A stretch of 64,000 bases of DNA, taken from Porphyrobacter sp. (lineage in GTDB: Bacteria; Pseudomonadota; Alphaproteobacteria; Sphingomonadales; Sphingomonadaceae). The notes below the pieces were generated by a model. That model was not told the origin of the DNA and made no database searches. It worked only from the letters and a program-made list of their open reading frames with translations. Below are positions 37,454-48,547 of this stretch, piece after piece. Each line of letters opens with the position of its first letter. Within the stretch, counting starts at the first letter, position 1. The DNA lies in the NCBI GenBank assembly GCA_027531395.1, contig JAPZRO010000001.1, forward strand, positions 608,377 through 672,376, given 5' to 3'. The translations under genes and the position numbers were made by a program.

Positions 37454-38809
37454 ATGGCTACGATTGCACCCCCCACACCGATGGGCGTGCAGCGCCCGCA
37501 GGTGCGCCGCGAACCGACGTCCTATGAAGCGCTCAAGAAGCACTTCGAGACCCATCCCGAAGAGCGCCTGAAGCACACGCACCCTTGGGATGTCAGCCGC
37601 TCGGACATCTATTTCGAGGACAAGTGGCAGCCGGTGTTCGCCGAAATGCGCAAGGCCGGGCAGTTGCACTGGATTCCGGAAAGCCCCTATGGCCCCTACT
37701 GGGCGGTGGTCGGCCACAAGGCGATCCAGCACATCGAGGCCTTGCCTGAAACCTTCTCTTCGAGCTGGGAATATGGCGGCATCACCATCCTCAACCGCCT
37801 GTCGGAAGAGGAGCTCGCCGCCAGCAACATCGAACGGCGCGAGCTGCCGATGTTCATCGCCATGGATCGCCCGCAGCACACCGGCCAGCGCCGGACGGTG
37901 GCCAACAAGTTCACCCCTTCCGCGATTGCCGACATGGAAGCGGAAATCCGCCAGCGCACCGGCGAACTGCTCGATTCGCTGCCGCGCGGCGAGGTGTTCG
38001 ACTGGGTCGACACCGTCTCGATCGAGCTGACCACCGGGATGCTGGCGATCCTGTTCGGCTTCCCCTGGGAAGACCGCCGCCTGCTGACCTTCTGGTCGGA
38101 CTGGTCGGGCGATACCGAACTCGGCTCGGTGCGCGCGCTTGACGATTTGCGCTGGGGCATCCTCCAGGAAATGGCGGCCTATTTCCAGTCGCTGTGGATC
38201 GAGCGCACGATGGACAAGGAGCCGGGCAGCGATCTCATCTCGATGATGATCCACTCGCCCGCGATGAACCAGATGAGCCCCGAGGAATTCATGGGCAATC
38301 TGGTGCTGCTGATCGTGGGCGGGAACGACACCACCCGCAACACCATGAGCGGCATCATCCACGCGCTCGACCAGTTCCCCGATCAGCGCAAGCTCTACGA
38401 GGAACGGCCCGAACTGATCCCCAACGCGGTGCAGGAAATCCTGCGGATGCAGGTGCCGCTGGCCCATATGCGCCGCACCTGCACCGAGGATACCGAGGTG
38501 TTCGGGCAGACCATCAAGAAGGGCGACAAGGTGGTGCTGTGGTACATCAGCGCCAACCGCGACGAGGAAGTGTTCGAGAACCCCGACAAGCTCGACATCA
38601 CCCGCGACAACGCCCGTCGCCACCTCGCCTTCGGCTATGGCATCCACCGCTGCGTTGGTGCCCGTCTCGCCGAACTTCAGCTGCGCGTGCTGCTGGAGGA
38701 AATGCACAAGCGCCGGATGCGCGTCCATGTGGCTGGCGATGTCGAGCGGGTGCGGGCGAACTTCGTCCACGGCTTCCGCAAGCTCGACGTCGAGATCACG
38801 ACCTTCTGA
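37454..38809 (+). CDS. Cytochrome P450, CYP153-like (alkane/fatty acid omega-hydroxylase type)
   Basis: LPMFIAMDRPQHTGQRRTV, VSIELTTGMLAILFGFPWEDR, LLIVGGNDTTRNTMSG, HMRRT and heme loop HLAFGYGIHRCVGARLAELQL resemble CYP153 family motifs. Confidence 0.87.
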   Translation: MATIAPPTPMGVQRPQVRREPTSYEALKKHFETHPEERLKHTHPWDVSRSDIYFEDKWQPVFAEMRKAGQLHWIPESPYGPYWAVVGHKAIQHIEALPETFSSSWEYGGITILNRLSEEELAASNIERRELPMFIAMDRPQHTGQRRTVANKFTPSAIADMEAEIRQRTGELLDSLPRGEVFDWVDTVSIELTTGMLAILFGFPWEDRRLLTFWSDWSGDTELGSVRALDDLRWGILQEMAAYFQSLWIERTMDKEPGSDLISMMIHSPAMNQMSPEEFMGNLVLLIVGGNDTTRNTMSGIIHALDQFPDQRKLYEERPELIPNAVQEILRMQVPLAHMRRTCTEDTEVFGQTIKKGDKVVLWYISANRDEEVFENPDKLDITRDNARRHLAFGYGIHRCVGARLAELQLRVLLEEMHKRRMRVHVAGDVERVRANFVHGFRKLDVEITTF

Positions 38810-38826
38810 TCTCCTGAAACTTCCCC

Positions 38827-38858
38827 GGTGTCTCGCGCGTATATTTGTGCGAGACACC
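38827..38858. other. 12-bp hairpin between the P450 gene and msrB
   Basis: GGTGTCTCGCGC-GTATATTT-GTGCGAGACACC, one G-T mismatch. No T-tract on either side. Confidence 0.7.
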
Positions 38859-38874
38859 ACGGAAGGAATCTCCC

Positions 38875-39372
38875 ATGCGCCTGCCTGATGCCAACCGCCG
38901 CACCGTGCTCGCCGCCGCCGGGATCGGCGCGGTGCTGCCGCTGGTCGCAGCCTGCGGTGCCTCGCCCGCCGAGGCGAAAGGCTTCCGCGTCACCAAGACC
39001 GAAGCCGAATGGCGCCGCATTCTCACCCGCGAGCAGTATCACATCCTGCGCGAAGAGGGGACGGAGCGCGCCTTCAGCCACCCGCTCAACAAGGAAAAGC
39101 GCAAAGGCACCTTCACCTGCGCGGGCTGCGGCAATACGCTCTATGCCTCGGCGCACAAGTATGACAGCGGCACCGGCTGGCCAAGCTTCTGGCAGGCGAT
39201 CGACAAGGGAGCGGTCGGCACCAGCACCGACTACAAGATCGGCTATCCCCGCACCGAAGTGCATTGCGCCGATTGCGGCGGGCATCTCGGCCATATCTTC
39301 GGAGACGGCCCGCAGCCGACCGGCAAGCGGCACTGCATCAACGGGCTGGCGCTGAAGTTCGTGCCGGGTTAG
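38875..39372 (+). CDS. msrB: Peptide-methionine (R)-S-oxide reductase, exported
   Basis: NRRTVLAAAGIGAVLPLVAACG signal (twin Arg, lipobox-like), then FTCAGCGNTLYASAHKYDSGTGWPSFW, CADCGGHLGHIFGDGP and catalytic RHCIN. Confidence 0.94.
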   Translation: MRLPDANRRTVLAAAGIGAVLPLVAACGASPAEAKGFRVTKTEAEWRRILTREQYHILREEGTERAFSHPLNKEKRKGTFTCAGCGNTLYASAHKYDSGTGWPSFWQAIDKGAVGTSTDYKIGYPRTEVHCADCGGHLGHIFGDGPQPTGKRHCINGLALKFVPG

Positions 39373-40010
39373 CCCTCGAGCAGCGCCGGAGCCTGAAGCC
39401 GCGCCGCCAGCCGGGCGAAATCGCCGAGCGTGAAGGTGTCGTCGAACACCACGCCGTAATGCTGCCCGCGCCGCCAGCGCACTTTGGCGCGCACCTCGCG
39501 CAGCATCCCGCCAAGGTCGGGCGCCTCGATCCGCACCGTCTGGTCGATCGCCAGCAGCGCGTCGCATTCGAAACGCGCGCCCTGCTGCGACAGGTTCTCC
39601 ACCACCGCTTCGCTGGTCTGCGTCAGGGTGCTGACCCGGACCGGGAAACACAGGCCGAGCCGCAGTCCGCGCTTGGGATAGTCGCCGGATTCGTTGATCA
39701 GCTGCTCGACATCCACGGTCTGCGCGAAGGCGAAGCCGGCCTCGTTGTCGCGGTTCCACACCCGCACGATCTGGTAGACCGCGCCGCCGGGCATATGCAG
39801 CTCGAAATCATGGCAGCCCGGCAGGGCGTGGAACAGGCGCACGCTGACGCCGGTTTCCGAGACATCGCGGATGACGCAGACGAATTCGCCCTGCGCCGAA
39901 ACCAGCTTGGCGGCGCGGATCAGGAGGGTGAAACGCGGCGCGACGCGCTGTTCCGCACCGTCCGGTTCAGGCCCGTCTTCCTGTCGTGCGAAACTCGCAG
40001 CCTTGTCCAT
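39369..40010 (-). CDS. PilZ domain-containing protein
   Basis: EQRVAPRFTLLIRAAKLVSAQGEFVCVIRDVSETGVSVRLFHALP resembles the PilZ RxxxR...D/NxSxxG pattern; a second PilZ-like half follows. Confidence 0.75.
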   Translation of the reverse strand: MDKAASFARQEDGPEPDGAEQRVAPRFTLLIRAAKLVSAQGEFVCVIRDVSETGVSVRLFHALPGCHDFELHMPGGAVYQIVRVWNRDNEAGFAFAQTVDVEQLINESGDYPKRGLRLGLCFPVRVSTLTQTSEAVVENLSQQGARFECDALLAIDQTVRIEAPDLGGMLREVRAKVRWRRGQHYGVVFDDTFTLGDFARLAARLQAPALLEG

Positions 40011-40177
40011 GCCCGTGTCGCCCTGCGCGCGGCGCTGCCCCCGCCAGCGGGAGCAACGGGGCGCGTGTGTCCCATGCTTGTCGGAAAGCTGTAAGTGCAA
40101 CAGGTTAAGCGGTGGATAATGCGCAGCCTGTGGTTTGTGAGAGGGGAAAGGCCCTCGCGGTGCGCGATGACACATCG

Positions 40178-40259
40178 TACGGGCGGCGGGACTCGAACCC
40201 GCACGAGCAAAGCTCAGGGGATTTTAAGTCCCCGGCGTCTACCATTCCGCCACGCCCGC
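40178..40259 (-). tRNA. tRNA-Leu (anticodon UAA)
   Basis: Minus strand GCGGGCGTGGCGGAATGGTAGACGCCGGGGACTTAAAATCCCCTGAGCTTTGCTCGTGCGGGTTCGAGTCCCGCCGCCCGTA. Has a 7-bp acceptor stem, long variable arm GAGC-TTT-GCTC, GGTTCGAGTCC T-arm and loop CUUAAAA. CCA is not encoded. Confidence 0.95.
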
Positions 40260-40366
40260 ATAGCGAGAGCCCTTGCCACAGATTGACAGCGGAAGGCCAG
40301 AGCTTGCCAGCGGGCAGGCGATGCCCCATCTCGCCGGAGGCAAGAGGCAGCAGAGGGCAGGCAAGT

Positions 40367-42037
40367 ATGGCTGACGCGCATTCGGTGGTTGCCACGATCC
40401 AGCCAGCGATCACCCTGCTCGGCCTCGGGATCGGCGCGGCGCTTGCCAGCCGGGCGCTGCGGCTCAATCCGATTGTCGGCTATATCGGCCTGGGGCTGGG
40501 CCTCGCGGGCCTCGGCATGGCGGAGGATTTCAGCGGGCCGCTGGTCGCCGCGATGGCCGAAGCGGGGGTGATGTTCCTGCTGTTCAACCTCGGCCTGCAT
40601 TTCTCGCTCGGGCGGATCCGCGCCGAGGCGGGCAATATCTTCGGCTTCGGCAGCTTGCAGATGCTGGTCGCGGGCGGCGCCTTTGCCGCACTGCTCGCCG
40701 CCTTCGGCCTGCCCATCGCCTTCGCGGTGATCGCCGGCTTCGGGCTGGGCCTGTCCTCCACCGCCGTCGTCATCGGCCTGATCCGCGAGCGCGACCAGGA
40801 GGACTGCCCGGTGGGCCGCGCGGCGCAGGCGATCCTGATCTTCCAGGACATTGCCGCAATCATGCTGCTGGTGGGCGCAGGCGCGCTGGCCGAGGGCGGC
40901 AACCTGCTGCCCGCGCTCGGCATCGCCGGGGCCAAGGCGCTTGCGGCCTTCGGCGTCGCCGTGCTGTTCGCGCGGCTGCTCACCGAGCCGCTGTTCCGCC
41001 TGATCGCCCGCGCGGGCACCACCGAGGTCTATACCGCAACCGCACTGTTCATCGCGCTGGCGGCGGGCTGGGCGACGGGGATGGCGGGGCTATCGCTGAC
41101 GCTCGGGGCCTTCCTCGGCGGGATGGCGGTAGCGGATTCGCGCTACCGCATTCTGGTGCAGACCGAGATCGATGCCTTCCGCGGGCTGTTCCTGAGCTTC
41201 TTCTTCATCTCGGTCGGCCTGTCGATCGATCCGGCGGCGCTGGCGCAGGACTGGCTATGGGTGCTGCTTGCCGCGGCGGGGCTGATCGTGCTCAAATGCG
41301 CGCTCAACGTGATCGCCGCGCTGGTCAACCGCTGGTCGGTGCCGGGCTCGATCCAGCTGGGCTTCCTGCTCGGGCAGGGGAGCGAGTTCACGCTGGTGCT
41401 GCTGGCGCTGCCGGCGGTGGCGGGGCTCGCCGAGCCGCGGCTGGTCTCGACGCTGGTGACCGCGATCGCGATCAGTCTCGCGGTGACGCCGCCAGTCTCG
41501 AACCTCGGGCGCAAACTGGCGGGCCGTCTGCGCGCCGGGCCGCCCGATGCCAAGCTGGCGGGCGACGAGGCACCGGTAGTGATCATCGGGCTGACCCCGG
41601 CTGGGCGCGCGGTGGCCGATGCGCTGGCGTTCAACGACATCGGCTACATCGCGATCGAGCCCGATCACGACCGCTTCCAGATCGCGCTCGCCGACGGCTA
41701 TCACGTGCATCAGGCCAATCCGGCCGACCCGCGCAGCTGGGACGCGATCGGGATGGGCAAGCGCGAGGTCGTGGTGGTGGCAACCGGCAATGCCGAGGTC
41801 TCGCGCGAGCTGACGCCGCTGGTGCAGGAGCGCCTGCCCGGCATCGCGCGGGTGATCGCGCTGAAGGGGGCAGACGCAATCGAGGAGTTCGCTGCGCTCG
41901 GCATGGTGCCGGTCGACATCGCCGCCAGCGGCGGGCCGGAGCGGCTCGCCGATCTGGTGTTCGCCTCGCTCGGACGCGAGCGAAGGCTCCCGGTGCCGGG
42001 ATGGGCGGACGAAGGAGGGCTGAGCGCCGCCGCCTGA
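40367..42037 (+). CDS. Kef-type cation:proton antiporter (YbaL-like) with TrkA-N domain
   Basis: AGVMFLLFNLGLHFSLGRIRAE, GFGLGLSSTAVVIGLI, many TMs and C-terminal VVIIGLTPAGRAVADALAFNDIGYIAIEPDHDRF nucleotide-binding domain. Confidence 0.92.
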   Translation: MADAHSVVATIQPAITLLGLGIGAALASRALRLNPIVGYIGLGLGLAGLGMAEDFSGPLVAAMAEAGVMFLLFNLGLHFSLGRIRAEAGNIFGFGSLQMLVAGGAFAALLAAFGLPIAFAVIAGFGLGLSSTAVVIGLIRERDQEDCPVGRAAQAILIFQDIAAIMLLVGAGALAEGGNLLPALGIAGAKALAAFGVAVLFARLLTEPLFRLIARAGTTEVYTATALFIALAAGWATGMAGLSLTLGAFLGGMAVADSRYRILVQTEIDAFRGLFLSFFFISVGLSIDPAALAQDWLWVLLAAAGLIVLKCALNVIAALVNRWSVPGSIQLGFLLGQGSEFTLVLLALPAVAGLAEPRLVSTLVTAIAISLAVTPPVSNLGRKLAGRLRAGPPDAKLAGDEAPVVIIGLTPAGRAVADALAFNDIGYIAIEPDHDRFQIALADGYHVHQANPADPRSWDAIGMGKREVVVVATGNAEVSRELTPLVQERLPGIARVIALKGADAIEEFAALGMVPVDIAASGGPERLADLVFASLGRERRLPVPGWADEGGLSAAA

Positions 42038-42065
42038 GCAGCGGCGCAGGGGATCGAGCCCCGAA

Positions 42066-42347
42066 TCAACCTTCGTTGAGGCGCTCGCGGATTTCCTTGC
42101 CGGCCTTGAAATAGGGCACGCGCTTGGCAGGCACCTTCACCGTCTCGCCCGTGCGCGGGTTGCGGCCGCTGCGGGCCTCGCGCTCGCGGGTGGAGAAGGC
42201 ACCGAAACCGCGCAGTTCGACCCGGCCACCTTCGGCCAGACGCTGTGCGATTTCATCAAAGAAGATGTCCACCACCTGCTCGATTTCCTCGGCACGCAGT
42301 TCGGGATTATCCTTGTGCAGTTCCTGCAACAACTCGGATCTGATCAT
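42066..42347 (-). CDS. ihfB: Integration host factor subunit beta
   Basis: MIRSELLQELHKDNPELRAEEIEQVVDIFFDEIAQRLAEGGRVELRGFGAFSTREREARSGRNPRTGETVKVPAKRVPYFKAGKEIRERLN. Confidence 0.94.
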   Translation of the reverse strand: MIRSELLQELHKDNPELRAEEIEQVVDIFFDEIAQRLAEGGRVELRGFGAFSTREREARSGRNPRTGETVKVPAKRVPYFKAGKEIRERLNEG

Positions 42348-42559
42348 GGCGGTCTCCCGGCGCCCATGGACGGTCAAGCCGCCATATCACGCCGCATTGC
42401 GGGTTACCCCGTCGTTTCCTCAACTCGCCTCCGACCCGTGAGGCGCCCCCCTTTAGCCGCAGCACCCTACGCGATTCAATCCCGCAAGATGCGTACCTTA
42501 ACAGATTGTCAGAAATTGGTTTCAGGCGCAACGACTACAATTGTCAGTGCGCGCTTTTG

Positions 42560-42898
42560 TCAGGTGAAAACCGCCAGATCGGCCGGATCGAGGCCGAGCC
42601 GCACCATGCGGGAACGGATCTCGGGCCATTCCTCGCGCAGGAAGGCTTCGCGCTCGCGCGCGCGCAGGCGCTCGGCGGCACCCTTCACCACATACATCCC
42701 GACGCCGCGCTGCACCTCGACGAGCCCGTCGTTCTGGAACTGCTGGTAGGCCTTGGCGACCGTCAGCGGGTTCGCCCCCTGCTCCGCCGCGAGCGCCCGC
42801 ACCGAGGGCAGCATCGCGCCTTCGGGATAATCGCCGTCGATGATCGCGGCCGCGATCTGGTCGCGCAGCTTGAGATAGACGGGGCGGTTGGGGTTCAT
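42560..42898 (-). CDS. GntR family transcriptional regulator (YtrA-like short form)
   Basis: VYLKLRDQIAAAIIDGDYPEGAMLPSVRALAAEQGANPLTVAKAYQQFQNDGLVEVQRGVGMYV winged HTH with a short C-terminal domain. Confidence 0.9.
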   Translation of the reverse strand: MNPNRPVYLKLRDQIAAAIIDGDYPEGAMLPSVRALAAEQGANPLTVAKAYQQFQNDGLVEVQRGVGMYVVKGAAERLRAREREAFLREEWPEIRSRMVRLGLDPADLAVFT

Positions 42899-42961
42899 GG
42901 GTGCATCAGTGCCATAATACAGCCATGCGGTCAAGGCGGGGAGCACCCGTACTTCTGCCTT

Positions 42962-43060
42962 CCCCACCCCGGACTTGATCCGGGGCCCCGCTGCCTCCTC
43001 TCTGGGGGCGTACTCCTCATAAGAGAAGCTGGGCCCCGGTCAGGCCCGGGGCGGGGTGCC
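42962..43060. repeat. Palindromic intergenic repeat element
   Basis: CACCCCGGACTTGATCCGGGGCCCCGCT ... AGCTGGGCCCCGGTCAGGCCCGGGGCGGGGTG, arms imperfectly complementary. Resembles dispersed CCGGACTTGATCCGGGG-type repeats of proteobacteria. Confidence 0.75.
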
Positions 43061-43173
43061 GGTGGCGCATTCCGTTACGCCCGCACGCAACAAAAGCTTC
43101 ACACGCGCGCGCAAGGCGCTAGGGTGCGCTCCCATTGCGGTGGTGTGGTGAGGCACCTCCCCCTAACCATTCG

Positions 43174-44793
43174 ATGGGGATCGAATACATGATGGAAATT
43201 TCGCAGTGGGCGGAGGCCGAATGGATTGCGGCCATCGCCGTGGTCGTGCTGATCGTGTTTCTGGCGATCGGCGGCAAGATCGCCGTTCAGAAGGACCCTG
43301 AATTCGCGGGCCACCCCAAGGGCCTCTACATGCTGTTCTTCGCCGAGATGTGGGAGCGCTTCTCCTACTACGGCATGCGCGCGATCCTGATCTTCTACCT
43401 CACCCAGCACTGGCTGTTCTCGGACGGCAAGTCGAACCTGATCTACGGGGCCTATACCTCGCTGGTCTACATCACCCCGGTGCTCGGCGGCTGGCTGGCC
43501 GACCGCTATCTCGGCCAGCGCAAGGCGGTGCTGTTCGGCGGGCTGCTGCTGGCGATCGGGCATACCCTGATGGCGGTGGAAGGCACCGGCGGGCAGGACG
43601 ATCCGACGATCAACGTGTTCTGGGCCGCGCTCGCCTTTATCATCGTCGGCTCGGGCTTCCTCAAGGCGAACATCTCGGTGATGGTCGGCCAGCTCTATGG
43701 CCTGACCGATACCCGCCGCGACGGGGCCTATACGATCTTCTACATGGGCATCAACGTCGGCGCGGCGCTGGGGACGATCCTGGTCGCCTATCTCGGCCAG
43801 CATCCCAGCTATGGCTGGGGCTACGGCTTCGGGCTGGCGGGCATCGGGATGATGCTCGGCCTCGTCGTCTTCGTGCTCGGCAAGGCCACGCTGAAGGGCG
43901 CGGGCGAAGCGCCCAAGGCGATGGGCAAGGGTCTCGAATACGGGCTCTACGGCGTCGGCTTTGCCGCCGTCGCGGTGATCTGGGCGCTGGTGCAGTATCA
44001 GGACGTGATCCAGAACCTGCTGGCGATCTCGGGCGTGGCGCTGCTCGGCTACGTGCTGTTCGAAAGCTTCAAGCTGGAGAAGGAACCGCGCGAGCGGATG
44101 TTCGCGATCCTGTTCCTGATCAGCCTCAACCCGCTGTTCTGGGGCCTGTTCGAGCAGGCGGGCGGTTCGATGAACCTGTTCACCGACCGCTTCGTCGACC
44201 GCGCCGGCGTGCCTGCGGGCATCTTCCAGTCGATCAACCCGATCTACATCATCCTGATGGCCCCGGTGTTCGCAGGGCTCTGGCAGTGGCTCGGCAGCAA
44301 GGGCAAGGAGCCCTCGGCTCCGGCCAAGTTCGGTCTGGCGCTGGCGCAGATGGGCCTTGCCAACCTCGTGCTGGTGTGGGGCGCGGAGGCCTATGGCATC
44401 GCCGCGATGACCCCGGTCATTCTGGTGTTCGCCTACTACTTCTTCGCCACCACCGCGGAGCTGTGCCTCTCGCCGGTCGGCCTTTCGGCGATGAACCGGC
44501 TGGCGCCCAAGCACCTGGCCTCGCTCATCATGGGCGCGTGGTTCTACATGACCGCGGTCGGCAACTTCGTCGCCGGCAAGATCGGGGAAGCGACCGGTGG
44601 GCACGATGGCGAGATGACCAAGCAGGGCCTGCTCGACATCTACGAGCTGTTCGGCTGGATCGCGATCGGTGCGGCCGTGGCGGTGCTGGTGATCAGCCCG
44701 CTGGTGAAGAAGTGGATGCACCTCGACACGCTCAAGGACGAGGACCCCGCGCCGTTCGACGCGCCCTCGGCCCGCGCCGAGCCGGCCGAGTAA
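43174..44793 (+). CDS. POT family peptide:proton symporter
   Basis: GHPKGLYMLFFAEMWERFSYYGMRAILIFYLTQ (ExxERFSYYGMR signature), 12+ TMs. In-frame ATGs at 43189 and 43192 are alternatives. Confidence 0.94.
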   Translation: MGIEYMMEISQWAEAEWIAAIAVVVLIVFLAIGGKIAVQKDPEFAGHPKGLYMLFFAEMWERFSYYGMRAILIFYLTQHWLFSDGKSNLIYGAYTSLVYITPVLGGWLADRYLGQRKAVLFGGLLLAIGHTLMAVEGTGGQDDPTINVFWAALAFIIVGSGFLKANISVMVGQLYGLTDTRRDGAYTIFYMGINVGAALGTILVAYLGQHPSYGWGYGFGLAGIGMMLGLVVFVLGKATLKGAGEAPKAMGKGLEYGLYGVGFAAVAVIWALVQYQDVIQNLLAISGVALLGYVLFESFKLEKEPRERMFAILFLISLNPLFWGLFEQAGGSMNLFTDRFVDRAGVPAGIFQSINPIYIILMAPVFAGLWQWLGSKGKEPSAPAKFGLALAQMGLANLVLVWGAEAYGIAAMTPVILVFAYYFFATTAELCLSPVGLSAMNRLAPKHLASLIMGAWFYMTAVGNFVAGKIGEATGGHDGEMTKQGLLDIYELFGWIAIGAAVAVLVISPLVKKWMHLDTLKDEDPAPFDAPSARAEPAE

Positions 44794-44798
44794 GTCTC

Positions 44799-44821
44799 GC
44801 CTGTCTCAATAATCGACAGGC
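44799..44821. other. 7-bp stem-loop just after the POT transporter stop codon
   Basis: GCCTGTC-TCAATAATC-GACAGGC, perfect arms, 5 nt after TAA. Confidence 0.6.
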
Positions 44822-44829
44822 AGCATGGA

Positions 44830-44881
44830 CAAACCTCGCGTTTTCCGTTCCAACACCGGAACCGGAATAACGCGAGGTTTG
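44830..44881 (+). promoter_or_regulatory. Long hairpin enclosing the Shine-Dalgarno of the amidohydrolase gene
   Basis: Perfect 13-bp outer arms CAAACCTCGCGTT / AACGCGAGGTTTG. The stem continues inward as TTCC/GGAA and GTTCC/GGAAC with single-nt bulges and loop AACACC. GAGG at 44874-44877 lies 5 nt before the ATG at 44883. Confidence 0.8.
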
Positions 44882-44882
44882 A

Positions 44883-46318
<1,436 letters not shown>

Positions 46319-46322
<4 letters not shown>

Positions 46323-47629
46323 AGCGCCTGCTCACTCTCGCCGTCTCCGGCCTCGCCCTGACGGCCGCGCCCGCGCTGGCGCAGGACGTCACCATCACCA
46401 ACGCCAAGGTCGTGATCGGCGACGGCTCTGCCCCGATCGAGGGCGGCACCGTGGTCGTGCGCGGCGGCAGCGTCGTCTATGCAGGGCCAGCCAGCGGCGC
46501 GCCTGCGGGCGGGACGGCAGTCGACGCGGGCGGGGCCTGGGTCACCCCCGGCCTGTTCGCCACCGTCACCACGCTCGGCCTCGCCGATGTTTCGGCCGTG
46601 GGCGAATCGAACGACATCACCGCGAACGGCACCCCGTTCAGCGCGGCGCTGGACGCCTCCGCGGCGATCAACCCGACCTCGCAGCACATCCTCGTGCACC
46701 GCGCGGCTGGGATCACCCGCGCGGCGACGACCACCATGCCGGCAGGCTCGATCTTTGCAGGCCAGGGCGCGATCATCGATCTGGATGGCGACCGCAAGCC
46801 GGTGATGCAGGCACGGGCCTTCCAGATGATCACCCTCGGCGAAGGCGGTGCGCAGCTGGCGGGCGGCAGCCGCGTCGCGGCCCACGTGCTGCTGCGCGCG
46901 TCGCTGCGCGAGGCGCAGGCGCTGGTCGGCAAGACCTTCATCCCCGAGACCACGGAGATCGGCAAGGATGACGAGGTGTTCCTCAGCCGCTTCGATGCCG
47001 AGGCGCTGGTGCCGGTCGTGACGGGGCAGCAGAAGCTCTATGTCGCGGTCGACCGGGCGGCGGATATCCGCGCGGTGCTGGCGCTCAAGACCGAATACCC
47101 CAAGCTCGATTTGGTGCTGGTCGGCGCGACCGAAGGCTGGCTGGTGGCCAATGAAATCGCCGCAGCCGGGGTACCGGTGATCGCTAATGGCCTCAACGAT
47201 CTGCCCGAGACCTTCGAACAGCTCGGCGCGACCCAGTCCAATGCCGGGCGGCTCGCACAGGCGGGCGTCAAGGTCGCGATCAACGCGGCGACCGCGCGGG
47301 ACCCGCGCCGCTTGCAGCAGGTGGCGGGCAATCTCGTCGCGTTGAACCGCGTGCCGGGTGCGTCGGGGATGGAATGGGGCAAGGCCTTCGCGGCGATCAG
47401 CTCCGTTCCGGCCGAGATCAGCGGCATGGGCGGCAAAGCGGGCGTGCTGAAGCCCGGCGCGCTCGGCGACGTGGTGCTGTGGGACGGTGATCCGCTCGAA
47501 GTCGGCTCGGTGCCGACCAAGGTGTTCATCGGCGGGGTCGAACAGAGCCTCGAAAGCCACCAGAGCCGGCTGCGCAACCGCTATCGTGATCTCGACGAGA
47601 GCGATCTGCCCAAGGCCTACGACTGGTAA
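46319..47629 (+). CDS. Secreted amidohydrolase family protein (paralogue, second in tandem)
   Basis: 4-nt overlap with the previous gene. Signal peptide ending ALAQD, TNAKVVIGDGSAPIEGGTVVVRGG, GALGDVVLWDGDPLEVGS. Confidence 0.87.
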
Positions 47630-48144
47630 TGACGCCGATGCATAGGCCGCTCGCCGCCGGCGCTCTTGCGGCTTCGCTGATGCTTGCCCTGCCCGCGTCC
47701 GGAGCGCAGGCGCAGGACAGCGAAGCCCAGAGCGCAACCGGGGCGCAGGACCCCGCATGGCATTCCCGGCAGCAGCTCTATCTGCTCGGCCTGACCGCGG
47801 CGGACGGCTGGAATCTGGAGAAGGGCGGGGTGCGCTGGCGCTGGGTGAAATACCTCGCCTCGGACAAGCGGCCCAGGGTCTCCGACCGGATCACCGTCCA
47901 CTACGAGGGCCGCCTGATCGACGGGACGGTGTTCGACAGTTCCTATGCCCGCGGGGAGCCCGCCACCTTCCCGCTCGGGCGACTGGTGAAGGGCTGGCAG
48001 GTCGCGATCCCGAACATGGGCGTGGGCGAGACCATCGAGATCGCGATCCCCGCCGACATGGCCTACGGGCCGGTCGGACGGGGTCCGATCCCGGGCAATG
48101 CAACGCTGGTTTTCAAGATCGAACTGATCGCGATCGGAGGCTAG
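47629..48144 (+). CDS. FKBP-type peptidyl-prolyl cis-trans isomerase, exported
   Basis: VSDRITVHYEGRLIDGTVFDSSYARGEPATFPLGRLVKGWQVAIPNMGVGETIEIAIPADMAYG ... IPGNATLVFKIELI. Confidence 0.93.
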   Translation: MTPMHRPLAAGALAASLMLALPASGAQAQDSEAQSATGAQDPAWHSRQQLYLLGLTAADGWNLEKGGVRWRWVKYLASDKRPRVSDRITVHYEGRLIDGTVFDSSYARGEPATFPLGRLVKGWQVAIPNMGVGETIEIAIPADMAYGPVGRGPIPGNATLVFKIELIAIGG

Positions 48145-48148
48145 CCGC

Positions 48149-48502
48149 TTAGCCGGGGCGCGGCGGCCAGGCCGGGGCAGTCTCGCCCTCGGCGTAGAGA
48201 TGCGCAGCGCTCCAGCCCGCCAGCTCGGTATAGAGCGGCACCAGCGCGCGGGCCTTGTCCGTCGGCAGATAGCGCGCGCGCTTGCCTTCGGGCGGATCGC
48301 GCTGCATCAACCCGGCCTCCTGCAATATCGCCAGCCGCGAGGTCAGGGCGGCACGGTTGATGCCGAGCCGCTCGACGAACTCCTCGAACCGCTCCGCCCC
48401 CAGCAGGGCATCGCGCAGGATCAGCAGCACCCAGCGATCGCCAAGCAGGCGCGCGGCGCGGGCCACGGGGCATGGCGCGCGGGAGGGGTGATAGGTCTTC
48501 AT
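48149..48502 (-). CDS. HxlR family transcriptional regulator
   Basis: CPVARAARLLGDRWVLLILRDALLGAERFEEFVERLGINRAALTSRLAILQEAGLM typical HxlR winged helix. Confidence 0.92.
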   Translation of the reverse strand: MKTYHPSRAPCPVARAARLLGDRWVLLILRDALLGAERFEEFVERLGINRAALTSRLAILQEAGLMQRDPPEGKRARYLPTDKARALVPLYTELAGWSAAHLYAEGETAPAWPPRPG

Positions 48503-48504
48503 AG

Positions 48505-48519
48505 GTCTGATTATCAGAC
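48505..48519. promoter_or_regulatory. Candidate HxlR operator 1, GTCTG-N5-CAGAC
   Basis: GTCTGATTATCAGAC palindrome 2 nt upstream of the hxlR-type start codon. Confidence 0.65.
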
Positions 48520-48547
48520 TTGCGCTGACCGAAGGCAAGCGCCATAA

